DNA of 64,000 nucleotides from CAYQLT01 sp964418425 (GCA_964418425.1 CAYQLT010000013.1:1-64000), one strand, 5' to 3'. Positions 32,532 to 41,837 are shown, counted from the first letter of the stretch. Program-made: numbers and translations. Notes: generated from the letters alone by a model not told the origin.

Positions 32532-34171
32532 AGGAAGAAAGGATAGCCCCGAAAGACCGCGGCCTGCCGTTCGGACTGGGCATCCAGGGCCCGCCGGAGG
32601 CGGGCCTCGGTCTTCTCGTACAGCTCCCGCATCGCGGCGAACAGCCTGGCGTTGACGGCTTCGATGCGCCGCGTCAGCGCCCGCCGGTCCGCTTGCGGCT
32701 GCTGGATGGCCCGCACCAGGCAGGCCTTCTCCTGCGCCCATCGTGACGCCTCGCCGTTGCGGCCTGCCGCGTCCAACTCGCCGATGAAGCGTTGCGGGTT
32801 GTAGCGCAGCTCGGAGAGCCGCTGGCGCAAGCTGGCCACTTCCTCCGCCTCCGGCGGCCACGGCAGTGGCAGCGAGAGGCTCATGGACGCCACCGCATAC
32901 GGCGGCAGGACCACCCCGAAGTAGTCCCGGGCCAGCGCGTCCAGAACCGCGTCGTAGCGGGCCCCTCCCACCCCGTGCACGAACAGGTCCGCGAGAAAGA
33001 GCCGCAAAAACAGGGTGAGGGCCAGCGCCCGGGGGCGCAACTCCAGGCCGCTGGCCCGCAGGAACTCCACCACCGCGTCGGCCCGGGCCGAGGAGAGGGC
33101 ACCCCATGGGGAAGACCCGGGAAGGGCGATGCGGGCCAGCGGGCCGTCGGCGGTGGAAAGCTCCAGCGCGTCGGCGGCCGCCCGGGCATAGAGCTTGCGG
33201 CGGCGCACCCCGGGGGTCAAGAGCCAGAAGGGAAGCTCCCACCCCGCCTCCCCCGCGGCAAGGTCGGGAAACGGATTGGCCCGGGACCGGACCCGCCATG
33301 TGCGACGGTAGTCGGCCAGCGCCCGGTTGTAGGCCCCGGCAAAGCGAGGGGCGTCCAGCGCGATATGGGCGAACAGGCGCAGGAAGGCTTCGCTTCGTGC
33401 CAGCGCCTGCATGGGAACCTCCAGGTAACCGAGCGGGGGGTTGAAGACCCGATCCTCGTAAAGGTGGCGCAGTGCCGTCACCCATTCGGCCAGGCTTCGG
33501 GCCTCCGACAAGGGTGGGCTGGCCATCAGCTCTGCGAAGCTGTCCCAGCGGCTACACAGCGCCTGGCCTGCCTGTCCCAGCGAGGCCAGCGCTGCGCGCC
33601 CCTCTCGGCAAAACCGGCTCACCAGACCGCGGTCCGGGGGTTCGATCTGGCAGTAGGGGTGACCGTAGCTGATGGCCGAAAGGGGCACGAATCGCCGGGC
33701 GAGCCGGCCGTCCGGCGCCTGAGGCACCCAGGCCCCGAACTCTGCGGCGGTGTCGTAGTCCACCACCACGTTTAAGGCGATGCTGCCGCCCGCCTGGTCA
33801 GACTCCTTCGGCCGCCCGGCCGCCAGCGCCGCCACGAGGTTTTTGATCCACACACCCGGGTGCACCAGTTCGGGCTGGTGCCCGGTCACCAGCAGGCAAT
33901 CGGGGGTGGCGCCGGGCGCGAACCACAGGCCGAACCGGCGCGCAAACTCCTGTCCGGCCCTCACCGCCGTTTCCCGGGTCATGCGGCGAAGCTCCGCCAC
34001 GGGCCGGCCGCCCACCTCCGCACGCCACTCCTGCGGCGCACGCCGGCAGGCCTCGAGACGCTCAAAAAAGGCCGGGCCAGGTGGATCCAACAACACCTCG
34101 CCGTCCCGAGGGATTACCCACCTGCGCCGCAGGCTCTCCCCACCCTGCCGGGTCGTGTCGGCCGTCACCAC
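32441..34171 (-). CDS. BshC-like protein (putative bacillithiol-type cysteine ligase)
   Basis: The 576-residue protein is a distant relative of BshC, the cysteine-adding enzyme of bacillithiol synthesis. The nucleotide-site motif resembling TGQQ reads LLVTGHQPELVHPG near residue 97. A later block DLFVHGVGGARYDAVLDALA with ARDYFGVVLPPYAV near residue 400 corresponds in position to the conserved C-terminal core motif. A coiled coil near the C terminus (RRALTRRIEAVNARLFAAMR) also matches BshC layout. Similarity to the Bacillus enzyme is weak, so function rests partly on the adjacent BshB-like deacetylase, which overlaps its GTG start by seven bases. An alternative is a related but distinct thiol or amide ligase. 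Confidence 0.6.
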   Translation of the reverse strand: MVTADTTRQGGESLRRRWVIPRDGEVLLDPPGPAFFERLEACRRAPQEWRAEVGGRPVAELRRMTRETAVRAGQEFARRFGLWFAPGATPDCLLVTGHQPELVHPGVWIKNLVAALAAGRPKESDQAGGSIALNVVVDYDTAAEFGAWVPQAPDGRLARRFVPLSAISYGHPYCQIEPPDRGLVSRFCREGRAALASLGQAGQALCSRWDSFAELMASPPLSEARSLAEWVTALRHLYEDRVFNPPLGYLEVPMQALARSEAFLRLFAHIALDAPRFAGAYNRALADYRRTWRVRSRANPFPDLAAGEAGWELPFWLLTPGVRRRKLYARAAADALELSTADGPLARIALPGSSPWGALSSARADAVVEFLRASGLELRPRALALTLFLRLFLADLFVHGVGGARYDAVLDALARDYFGVVLPPYAVASMSLSLPLPWPPEAEEVASLRQRLSELRYNPQRFIGELDAAGRNGEASRWAQEKACLVRAIQQPQADRRALTRRIEAVNARLFAAMRELYEKTEARLRRALDAQSERQAAVFRGYPFFLHDGERVRKAAVAMLEDARRNAGAALRERR

Positions 34172-34884
34172 AACAACCCCCGCAGGTCACCCACCCCGAT
34201 GGGCTCCCGGGAGAGAAACGGTTCGCCAAACTCCCGGCCGATGAGGTGGCCGAAGTAGCGGTCCCGGTCCCGCACCAGCTCGGGCACCTGGCGGGCAGCC
34301 TCGTTGGCCTCGAACTGGGACCGGTACGCCCGGATGGCCGCCTCCTTGCGGGCCCGGGAGGAGGAGATATCGACGACGAAGGAGACGGGACGATGCAGCC
34401 GCAGATGGGAGGCCAGAAAGTAGAAGACCCTGGGCACCAGGTGAGGTTCTTCCGGGAGGTCTGTACGCGTCAGCTTGCCGTAAAAGCGCCCCGCGTCGGC
34501 AAGGGCACTGGCGGCCAGGTGGTCGGGGTGCGCGTCCTCCCAGTAATGGGCCAACAAGAGCTTCGGCCGCAGCATGCGGATCACACCTGCCACCAGCCGG
34601 CGCTGCTCGATGCCGTCCATCAGATAGCGGTTGGGCAGATCCAGGGTCACCCGGCTGGCAACGCCCAAAGCCCGGGCGGCCTCATGGCTCTCCCGCCGGC
34701 GGGCCTCGGGGGAGCCGAAGGGGGTGGGCTCGCCGTCGGTCAGGTCCAGGATGCCCACGGCCAGCCCCCGCTCCGCCAGAGCCGCAAGGGTTGCGCCGGC
34801 CGCCAGCTCCACGTCATCCGGGTGGGCGCCGACGGCCAGGACGTCCACGGGACGCTGCAGCCCGGTTCCGAACAGGCTGACCAC
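34165..34884 (-). CDS. bshB: BshB1-like PIG-L family N-deacetylase
   Basis: The 239-residue enzyme has the zinc motif VLAVGAHPDDVELAAG (His21, Asp23, Asp24) and the second metal motif WEDAHPDHLAA near residue 120. The C terminus RYFGHLIGREFGEPF matches bacillithiol deacetylase BshB1. It would deacetylate GlcNAc-malate to GlcN-malate. The GTG at 34882-34884 has GGAGG five bases upstream and gives the family length. It overlaps the bshC-like gene and lies 73 bases after a GT2 gene. No BshA-type GT4 gene is in the window. Confidence 0.82.
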   Translation of the reverse strand: MVSLFGTGLQRPVDVLAVGAHPDDVELAAGATLAALAERGLAVGILDLTDGEPTPFGSPEARRRESHEAARALGVASRVTLDLPNRYLMDGIEQRRLVAGVIRMLRPKLLLAHYWEDAHPDHLAASALADAGRFYGKLTRTDLPEEPHLVPRVFYFLASHLRLHRPVSFVVDISSSRARKEAAIRAYRSQFEANEAARQVPELVRDRDRYFGHLIGREFGEPFLSREPIGVGDLRGLLW

Positions 34885-34957
34885 GTGCGCCTCCAGCTTC
34901 AAGTCCCAGAACCCCTTCCCGGACAGACCTCCTGTACGCCCCCATGGGCGGCCCGCT

Positions 34958-35791
34958 TCAGCGCAGGCATTCCAGACCCCGCGGCGCTGCCCTCTGCTCC
35001 GTCGCGCATCGGGCACAGGCCAGGCTCCGACACAGCACCTGCAGGTAGTAGCGGCGCCGCCTCGCAGGGTCGTCGAGCCCCGAACCGAAACGCCGCTCGA
35101 AGTTGGGCTTGTAGATGCGCGGAACCGCGACCTCGCTGACGCGCAACCCGTGCCGCCAGGCTTCGACCCACACCTGCAGGGGAAAGCCGTAACCGGGTTC
35201 GCTCAGGTGCAGCTCGCCCAGGGACGCCACCCGATACCCCTTGAAACCGCAGAACGCATCCGTGATCCGGTAACCGGTGAGTCTGCGGATGCGGTCGGTG
35301 AACTCCCGGTTGATCGCGAGCCGATCGGGGGGCACCTCCCCCTCGCTGACGGCACCCAGGTAGCGGCTTCCGGAAACCACGTCCCATCCTTCGTCGAGTT
35401 TCTGGAAGACGTGGGGAATGAGGGCGGGTTCGTGCTGCTGGTCGCAATCGATGGTGACCAGCTGATGGTACCCGTGCCGCAGCGCGTAGGCGAAGCCGTC
35501 CATCAGGGCCTGGCCGTAACCCTGGTTGACCGGATGGCGCAGCACCTGGATCCCCGGCACCTGCGCCAAAAGCCGCGGGGTACCGTCGGTGGAACCGTCG
35601 TCGATGACCACCACGTCCGCTTCTCGGGCATGCCGACGGACCTCCTCCAGCACCCCCAGCACCGAGGGCTCCTCGTTGTACACCGGGACCACAACCAGCC
35701 GGCGCAGCCCCACCGGGGCCCCGGCCGGATGGGGGCCGGGGGTATCGGGACGCAAAGGCGGTCGCGGCGCGGTGCCTCGGCCTTCGGACAA
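34958..35791 (-). CDS. Family 2 glycosyltransferase (DPM1/polyprenyl-P-sugar synthase-like)
   Basis: The 277-residue protein has a GT-A fold: LVVVPVYNEEPSVLGVLEEV, VVIDDGSTDGTPRLL, HPVNQGYGQALMDGF, TIDCDQQHEPALIP and VVSGSRYLG. No C-terminal membrane anchor is evident. Dolichyl- or polyprenyl-phosphate mannose/glucose synthases are the closest familiar group. It starts at a TTG with GGGGGGAAG eight bases upstream and a promoter at 35820-35848. Co-transcription with the deacetylase and BshC-like genes is likely, which is unusual because bacillithiol synthesis normally uses a GT4 enzyme. Confidence 0.88.
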   Translation of the reverse strand: MSEGRGTAPRPPLRPDTPGPHPAGAPVGLRRLVVVPVYNEEPSVLGVLEEVRRHAREADVVVIDDGSTDGTPRLLAQVPGIQVLRHPVNQGYGQALMDGFAYALRHGYHQLVTIDCDQQHEPALIPHVFQKLDEGWDVVSGSRYLGAVSEGEVPPDRLAINREFTDRIRRLTGYRITDAFCGFKGYRVASLGELHLSEPGYGFPLQVWVEAWRHGLRVSEVAVPRIYKPNFERRFGSGLDDPARRRRYYLQVLCRSLACARCATEQRAAPRGLECLR

Positions 35792-35819
35792 GCCCGTAGC
35801 TTCCCCCCAGACACGGGAT

Positions 35820-35848
35820 ATTCTAGCGAGGCTCCCGAGCAGCGTCCA
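35820..35848 (-). promoter_or_regulatory. Promoter for the GT2-deacetylase-bshC-like operon
   Basis: Minus-strand TGGACG (35843-35848) and TAGAAT (35820-35825) are spaced by 17 bases, about 29 bases ahead of the GT2 TTG start. It lies downstream of the barrel-protein stop, after a hairpin without a T tract. Confidence 0.5.
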
Positions 35849-35966
35849 GCCGACGAACACGCCGCCCCCAGGCTCCCAACACCCCCGGCGGCCCTCCCGT
35901 CCGGGCAGGGCGCGCGGCCCGGCGGCGGGCCGCCCCGTCACCCGGGCCGACCCATAAGCGGCCGGG

Positions 35967-38900
35967 TCAGCGCGCGAGGGAAAGGCTCCATCCCCCCAAC
36001 CGTGCGAACAGCCCTGGAGGTCCCCAGGGCAGGCCGGAACCCTCACTGCTCCATCGGTGTCCTACTTCCACCCGAAGGGCCGCAACGCCCAGGTCGGGCT
36101 GCGCGTAAAGCCCCACCGCCCCGGCGGAGACGGGCTGCGGCCGCCAGCTCCCGTCGCCGGTGGACTGCGCGGCCGTGGCGCCCTCGGCGAAGAGGCCCCA
36201 GCGGGCTCCCACGGGGATGCGCAGCGCCGGCCGCACGATGACGGTATGCAGGTCGGCCGCCCCCGAGCGCCAGTGCCTGTACGTCGCCTCGATGGATGGG
36301 CGCCAGGCTGCGAACCCCGCCGGCTTGTGGACGTCGTCGGCCGCCGGCGGGCTGTCTACCCGCTGCGCGGCCCAGGTGATGGCCCAGCCCGCAGGTCCCA
36401 TGCGCAGGTCGGCCCGGCCTGCCCAGGAGCCGCCCAGGTAGGAAGCGGTAGCCTCGATGCCCTGAAGCCGGGCGCCTTGAGTGAGCCCTTCCCACCGACC
36501 CAGGGCTTGCAGCCGCCATGGCCCTCCCACCGGGGTCCACGAGGCGGAGAGCTTGAAGTCTGCGGGCGTCGCCTGCACCTCCAGACGCAGCCACGGGCTC
36601 TCAAAACCCAAGACCGCCTGATCCCACCGCGAGCCCGACGGGGTAGCGCTGGCCCCCACGGCGAGGCGCAACGGCCGACGGGGGCGCAGCTCCGCCTGCA
36701 GGGAGAGCCCGGGAGCCGCCACAAGGCCCGGTCTCTCCCACCGGCCCGCCCAGCTGGCCTTGATCCCCGCGCGGGCCTCCTGGGCCAGTTCCCCGCCCAG
36801 CTCCGCCCAGGTGGAAACCCTGCCCACGGGAGCGTCATCCGGGGTCGAACCCGGCGGACCGGCCAGCACCGTCAACGCGGCCCCCACAGCGGCCCGGCGG
36901 CCCCGGGCGGACCGCAGGGACCATGAGCCCTGCGCGCCCAGGTAAGGACGCCACCACGGCTCGATGGCCGAGGCCGATATGCCCTCCGGGCTTTGTGCGC
37001 TCACGATGCCCACTCGCAAACCCCACGTGGGGCCCTGGCCGGGGCCTGCGGCCGCTTTGGCCTGCGTACCGGCCAAAAGCTCATCCAGGGACGGATCTCC
37101 GTAGACAGACGGCTGCGACCCTTCGTCCCGGCCCGGATCGCGACGCCCTCGGCCCGCTGCGTCGGCGCCGCCGCCCGGGGGCCAGGTGAAAGCCGCGTAG
37201 CTGTCCACCATCCATGATTCCGGGACCTCCAGACGCCGGAGCCCCCACCCCATCGAACCCGTGTTCACCTGCAGCTCCTCCAGTCCCCGGGCGGCCTGTC
37301 GGCTGTAACCGGCCGCGGCCAGGGCCACCTCCAACGGGTCCGCCTCACCTGCCGGGCCGAGAGAGGAAAAAGCGAAGCTGCTTTGGGCGAAAGCCCCGGT
37401 GATCCGTCGATAGTCCAGGGCGTAGGCAGCGCTCTCGCCCTGCCCCGTGACCCTCAGTTTCAAGCCTTGAGCGTCCACGGGTCCCGGGTTTCCCTGGCCA
37501 TCCACCGGCAGCTCGCCCGCCATGGCCGCCGTGAGCGAATACCAGCTGCCGCTGTGGCGCACCCCCACCTCCCAGCCCACCCGGTGCGGTGCAAGGCTCT
37601 CATCCGACACGAAACCCGCCGACGCGGCCGGCTCGTGCCACGCCAGCCGGCTCCACGCCTGCTGCGCGTTCATCTCCAGCCGTGCGGCCGCCACCGCCCG
37701 GGTCGCCGGCACCGCGTCCGTCCCGGACGCCTCCTTCGCCAGCCCGGACGTTTGCCCGGTCACCACCCCGGCCGTCAGGCGCCCGTCGCCGGAAGCCCAC
37801 TGCCACAGCGCCACCGGCCCTCGAACCGTCGCCGGCCAGTCGCCCAGCCCGGTCTCCTCCGGCGGGTAGAGCCGCTGGATGAAGACGGCTGCATCCCTTT
37901 CGGCCAGCCCCAGGGTCAGGACATGCCGCCCCACCACCAGGCTGGCCGACGTCACCACGACCCCCGAACCTTCCGCCCGCAGCGCCAGGTGGGCCTGCCC
38001 CCATCCCCCGGACGCCGCGGCCAACAGACCCCCGCCTGCCCAAGCTTCCCCCGAGGCCGCCCACTCGACCTGTGCGGCTGCCGCCACCCCGGCTGCCGGA
38101 GCCGGATCGGAGGCCTGGTCACCCAACGTGAGGATCACCGGGTTGACGCCCTCGCCCCGGGCCAGCACCATGGCCATGGCAGGGCCAGGGGCCAGGACGG
38201 CTCGCGACGGCGGGGGACCCGCCGCCTGTGCCGTGAGCAGGTGGGGGCCGGGGCTCACCGCGAGGCTGAACCAGCCGGCAGGACCGGAGGTGGCCAGCGA
38301 CCCGTCCTCACTGAACACCCGTGCCCCCTGAACCCCGCGGCCGCTGCCGTCCACCACCCTGCCCAGCACCGTCGCCCGCCGCACCCCCCGGCTGCGCTCC
38401 ACCTCGGCTGCGGCCCCCACCGGCTCCGCCTCCAGCCTGACCGGCTCCCCCTGAAGCTGCGCCCAAAAGGTCCCCGTGGCCTTCGCCCGCACTTCCCGCA
38501 GGCCCCAGGCGTGGGGCGTGACAGCCGCCACGAACCGAAGAAGCGGGGAAGAGCCCGACGGGCCGGGCATCGCGACCTCCCAGCGGACCCGGCTCGAGTC
38601 GGTCACCGCCGCCGATCCGGCCCCGGATGAGACCTGGGCCGTCCCTGCAAGCGCCGCCAGACCCGGCGCAAGCTCCACCACCACCTCCCCCCGCTCCGTG
38701 GACGCCCCATCCCCGGAGGGCGGCGGCTCCACCCAGACCTCCACCCCCACCAGCTCGCCCACATCCACCCTGGCGGTTGCCTCGGGAAGCAGGCGCACGC
38801 CCAGCCTGGGTGCCCGCACCGGCTCCATTGCCAGGGCCACATGCACGGGCACGCGGGTTCGGGCCGCCTCGACGGCCACCTCGGCCCTGGCTTCCCGGTA

Positions 38901-39974
38901 CCCGGCCGCTGTCGCCGTCACCACGTAGGCACCTGTCACGAGGCCGTCCAGGCGGGCCCGGCCATCCGCGCCGGCGGTCACCTCCCGGCCCATCCCGCCG
39001 GGCTCACGCCGCACCCGCACCGTGGCCCCGGCCACCGGCTGGCCCGTGTGGCGGTTGCGAAGCTCCACCACTACCGAACCGCCGCCCGCACCCTGGACCG
39101 AACCGATGGTGACGATCCCCGAGGCCAGGGTCACCGGTTCCATGTTCCATCCCACCCTGGTGACCAGGCTCACGCAGTAGCGTCCCGGAGCCACCAGCTG
39201 CCCACCTTGATCCCGCCCGTCCCACGTCACCTCCAACCAGGGGTACTGCACCCAGGGAGGCGCATCCGGGGTGTGCACATCCAGGCTGCCACGGGGGCTG
39301 TCCAGCACGTCGGCGGCCAGCGGATGACCGCACGGCGGACGGTCGGGCCCCACGGTGCTGACCCGCAGATCCAGCGGACGCCCGTAGGTCCACTGAGGAT
39401 CGTCGGGGAGACCTCCCCAGCGGGCCAGTACGTGCAGGAGCTGGCCGGTGGTCGGGTCGTACGGGTTCGGATAGATCAGCGCCGAGCTCACCGTATCGCC
39501 GGTGCCCGCCGTGGCCGTGTACGCGATGGTGAGGCTGTACGGGTGCTGGCTGGCACGGTCCTCCCAGGTGGGGCGAAACCACCAGTACACAGCCAGGGGG
39601 TACGGTGGCTCGTCCAGCCGGTGAAGCACCGTCGTCCCCGAGGAGAGTGGGTAGCGGGGGCCCTCCGAGTAGGAAGGCCCCATCCCCACGCTCCACTGCA
39701 GCCGCTCCAGGGGGATGCTGCCCGAAGGTCCCTGCAACGCCGTGGATAGGGGCTGCATGCGCAGTTCCCACGCGCGGCTTGCCATCAGCGGGTTGAAGTG
39801 GATGCGGGCAACGGGCGTCTGCTGCCACGGCCCCGCGGACCCCAGATGCATGCGTGCCGAACCGTCCGGATTGAGGCCGACATCCTGTGCACCCGCCGGT
39901 TCCGCTCCCGCTGCCGCCAGCACCAGGGCGGCTGCAGCCCCGAGGGCCCACAACACCCTTGCCCCAGGGCTCAC
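35967..39974 (-). CDS. Large secreted outer-membrane-like protein: Ig-type domains plus C-terminal beta-barrel-like region
   Basis: This product of about 1335 residues starts at a GTG (39972-39974) with GGAGGAGAGGGA upstream, and has a signal peptide (VLWALGAAAALVLAAAGAEP, then AGAQ). A beta-rich N-terminal region follows, ending in a FlgD-Ig-like segment (TWDGRDQGGQLVAPGRYCVS). Next come a carboxypeptidase-regulatory-like domain (RHTGQPVAGATVRVRREPGG), a DUF11/CARDB-like domain and a second regulatory-like domain (GRVVDGSGRGVQGARVFSED). From about residue 660 a long alternating polar/apolar region with many Trp/Tyr looks like transmembrane beta strands. It overlaps the chaperone-like gene by four bases. 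It has no clear usher signature, and the last residue is Arg, not aromatic. Confidence 0.72.
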   Translation of the reverse strand: MSPGARVLWALGAAAALVLAAAGAEPAGAQDVGLNPDGSARMHLGSAGPWQQTPVARIHFNPLMASRAWELRMQPLSTALQGPSGSIPLERLQWSVGMGPSYSEGPRYPLSSGTTVLHRLDEPPYPLAVYWWFRPTWEDRASQHPYSLTIAYTATAGTGDTVSSALIYPNPYDPTTGQLLHVLARWGGLPDDPQWTYGRPLDLRVSTVGPDRPPCGHPLAADVLDSPRGSLDVHTPDAPPWVQYPWLEVTWDGRDQGGQLVAPGRYCVSLVTRVGWNMEPVTLASGIVTIGSVQGAGGGSVVVELRNRHTGQPVAGATVRVRREPGGMGREVTAGADGRARLDGLVTGAYVVTATAAGYREARAEVAVEAARTRVPVHVALAMEPVRAPRLGVRLLPEATARVDVGELVGVEVWVEPPPSGDGASTERGEVVVELAPGLAALAGTAQVSSGAGSAAVTDSSRVRWEVAMPGPSGSSPLLRFVAAVTPHAWGLREVRAKATGTFWAQLQGEPVRLEAEPVGAAAEVERSRGVRRATVLGRVVDGSGRGVQGARVFSEDGSLATSGPAGWFSLAVSPGPHLLTAQAAGPPPSRAVLAPGPAMAMVLARGEGVNPVILTLGDQASDPAPAAGVAAAAQVEWAASGEAWAGGGLLAAASGGWGQAHLALRAEGSGVVVTSASLVVGRHVLTLGLAERDAAVFIQRLYPPEETGLGDWPATVRGPVALWQWASGDGRLTAGVVTGQTSGLAKEASGTDAVPATRAVAAARLEMNAQQAWSRLAWHEPAASAGFVSDESLAPHRVGWEVGVRHSGSWYSLTAAMAGELPVDGQGNPGPVDAQGLKLRVTGQGESAAYALDYRRITGAFAQSSFAFSSLGPAGEADPLEVALAAAGYSRQAARGLEELQVNTGSMGWGLRRLEVPESWMVDSYAAFTWPPGGGADAAGRGRRDPGRDEGSQPSVYGDPSLDELLAGTQAKAAAGPGQGPTWGLRVGIVSAQSPEGISASAIEPWWRPYLGAQGSWSLRSARGRRAAVGAALTVLAGPPGSTPDDAPVGRVSTWAELGGELAQEARAGIKASWAGRWERPGLVAAPGLSLQAELRPRRPLRLAVGASATPSGSRWDQAVLGFESPWLRLEVQATPADFKLSASWTPVGGPWRLQALGRWEGLTQGARLQGIEATASYLGGSWAGRADLRMGPAGWAITWAAQRVDSPPAADDVHKPAGFAAWRPSIEATYRHWRSGAADLHTVIVRPALRIPVGARWGLFAEGATAAQSTGDGSWRPQPVSAGAVGLYAQPDLGVAALRVEVGHRWSSEGSGLPWGPPGLFARLGGWSLSLAR

Positions 39975-41134
39975 GGGCGCTCCCTCTCCTCCGGCCGGGC
40001 CGCCACGGCCGCAGTGGAGGTAACCGAGACGGTGCCTGAGGCGACGACCCGGTCTGCGTCCACCCAGCGCGCCGTCAGGACGTAGCGTCCCGCTCCCACA
40101 CCTTGGGGCCACGGTAGCTCCACCGTCGCAACCCCACCGGGCGGCACAGACGGGGCCGTGGCCAGAGCGCTGGCCGCCACCACCCCATCCCGGGCCAGCT
40201 CCACCACAAGCCGCGGGGTCACTTCGGTGTTGCCGCGGTTATAGACGGACGCCTGAACCCGAGGTGGGGAAACCGAGCTTGCGGCGGTCAGCGACAGCTG
40301 AAGCTCCCCCTTCACCACCGCCACCCGATAGGGCTCCACCACCTCGAAGGCGGTCTCGTACCACAAGCCGCTGCGCCCCCCGCCGGACTCCGCCGCCCGG
40401 TCGTCGGCAGGCCCGATCTGCAGCCGATAGCGGCCGACGGGCAACCAGGCCGGCCGCCACAGGCCCTGCAGGCGCCGCACAGCCCCGGGCAGCACCACCG
40501 CGGGACCCAGGGCCACCTCTCCAAGCGTGCCAGGTCCCTCTCCCGAAACGCTGGCGACCAGCCGGGGCCGAACATGGGCCTCCCCGGCATTGAAAACCTC
40601 GGCCAGCACTCCCACCGGAGCTCCGGGTGCATCCTGATCCACCCAGGCCGCACGTACCCGCACGGTCGGCGCCAGCTCTCCTCCTCCCGAATCCGCAGGG
40701 CCCAGCAGCATGAGCACGGCGACCCTCAAGATGCCGGTGGGAACCGGCACCTGGACGAACGCCACGGGGTAGGCAGCCCGCAGGTTGGCGTCAACGGGGT
40801 CGACCACGAAGTGCAGAGGCCGTGCTGCCCCGGCGCCGATGGTGGCCACCTGCCAGGACGGCCGGATGACGGCCTGCGCCGCGCGCCGGGAATCCGGGTC
40901 CTCCAGGAAGATCGGCCGACCCAGGGGATCGTGGGTGAGCCAGGCCAGCTCGACCCGGGCTTGCACCTCCTCCGGGCCGGGGTTGAAGACCGTCACCGGC
41001 CCCAGCGTGGAACCCCGCGCCAGGAGCCCCTCGAGGATAGCCGGACTAACCTGGATGGCGGCCTGAGCCGGGCCGGCTGCCAGGAGCACGGACGCCAGCG
41101 CCACCCCCATGGCCGCCTGGTGGATCCCGCGCAT
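39971..41134 (-). CDS. Secreted PapD-like chaperone with extra Ig-like domains
   Basis: The protein is about 387 residues with a signal peptide (MRGIHQAAMGVALASVLLAA). The mature N terminus AIQVSPAILEGLLARGSTLG, then VTVFNPGPEEVQARVELAWL, and AVIRPSWQVATIGAGAARPL resembles the first domain of periplasmic pilus chaperones (I-x-V-S-P start, N-linked turn, P-x-x-x-x-x-G-x-x-R/x-L). Two further Ig-like regions follow. It lies 13 bases after the pilin-like gene and overlaps the barrel gene, a chaperone-usher-like order. The ATG at 41132-41134 has AGGGGG eight bases upstream. Homology is pattern-level and needs profile or structure comparison. Confidence 0.65.
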   Translation of the reverse strand: MRGIHQAAMGVALASVLLAAGPAQAAIQVSPAILEGLLARGSTLGPVTVFNPGPEEVQARVELAWLTHDPLGRPIFLEDPDSRRAAQAVIRPSWQVATIGAGAARPLHFVVDPVDANLRAAYPVAFVQVPVPTGILRVAVLMLLGPADSGGGELAPTVRVRAAWVDQDAPGAPVGVLAEVFNAGEAHVRPRLVASVSGEGPGTLGEVALGPAVVLPGAVRRLQGLWRPAWLPVGRYRLQIGPADDRAAESGGGRSGLWYETAFEVVEPYRVAVVKGELQLSLTAASSVSPPRVQASVYNRGNTEVTPRLVVELARDGVVAASALATAPSVPPGGVATVELPWPQGVGAGRYVLTARWVDADRVVASGTVSVTSTAAVAARPEERERP

Positions 41135-41147
41135 CGGCATCACCCCC

Positions 41148-41726
41148 TCACAACGTGGCGCTGGCCGTGACCGCAAAGGGGACCGAGTACGTCCCCGCCC
41201 GGTGCCCGAAGCTCGGCCGGTACACGAACTCTACCGAGAACTGCCGGCCCGAGTCGCCGGTGGGGTCGCCGCCGCTGGCGCTCAAGCCCGAGGAGAGCCC
41301 CTGCCAGGCACCCTGATCCAGCCTCCAGTCCACCGAACCCGCAGGTAAACCGGCTACCGCCGTAGCATCCGGGGTTAGAGTGAGGCTCCAGGGCGCGTTG
41401 GCCTTGAGCAGCACCGTCAGGCCCGCCTGCTGCCCGCTTCCCGCGTTGGAGATCTGGACCGACGGGGCCGACAGGCTCACCTGGACCTCGGGGTTGATGG
41501 TGACGGTAAGCTGAAAGCTCTGGCTGATCTCCGCGGTACGCCCCGCCGGAGCCACCGCCAGCACCCCCGCCACAACCAAAGCCCAAACCAGCGCTGCGAG
41601 GGCTGCCCGGCGAGGGCGCCCCGGCCCTGCAAGCGTCGGCCCTCCTTCCGGCCCCTCCCGCGCTGGCGCCCGCCTTCGGATGCCCGGCCTCTCGCACCCC
41701 ACGAGATTTCCCAACCTCCGCACCAC
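41148..41726 (-). CDS. Secreted pilin-like beta-sandwich protein
   Basis: The 192-residue product has a long Arg-rich N region, a hydrophobic signal core (ALAALVWALVVAGVLAVAPA) and a mature beta-rich domain of about 125 residues. It starts with an alternating strand (QSFQLTVTINPEVQVSLS), contains ANAPWSLTLTP, and ends AGTYSVPFAVTASATL. The C-terminal G-T-Y-x-V-P strand resembles spore-coat-U/Csu-type subunits, though their Cys pair is missing. A paralogue with the same NAPW-x-LT and G-x-Y-x-VP signatures is at 61159-61674. The tandem GTG start has GGGAGGGA six bases upstream. It is first in an operon with the chaperone-like and barrel genes. Confidence 0.7.
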   Translation of the reverse strand: MVRRLGNLVGCERPGIRRRAPAREGPEGGPTLAGPGRPRRAALAALVWALVVAGVLAVAPAGRTAEISQSFQLTVTINPEVQVSLSAPSVQISNAGSGQQAGLTVLLKANAPWSLTLTPDATAVAGLPAGSVDWRLDQGAWQGLSSGLSASGGDPTGDSGRQFSVEFVYRPSFGHRAGTYSVPFAVTASATL

Positions 41727-41837
41727 TGCCGCTCCCTCCCTGATTCAAGACGTCTGGGATTGGCTGTTATTCCCAGCGCTACCAACCCTAGCATCCGATA
41801 GCCGGGATGTCACGCGGCCACGGCTAACCTACGGCCG

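Noticed and set aside
31485..33485. Minus-strand 666-codon frame spanning mtnP and the bshC-like gene
   Set aside because: Out of frame with both recognisable genes, Gly/Arg/Pro-rich, no motif; a shadow frame.
41727..41837. Possible c-di-GMP riboswitch ahead of the first pilin-like operon, by analogy with the paralogue
   Set aside because: No GGCAAACC or CGCAAAGCC core or other GEMM-I/II element is visible on the minus strand there.
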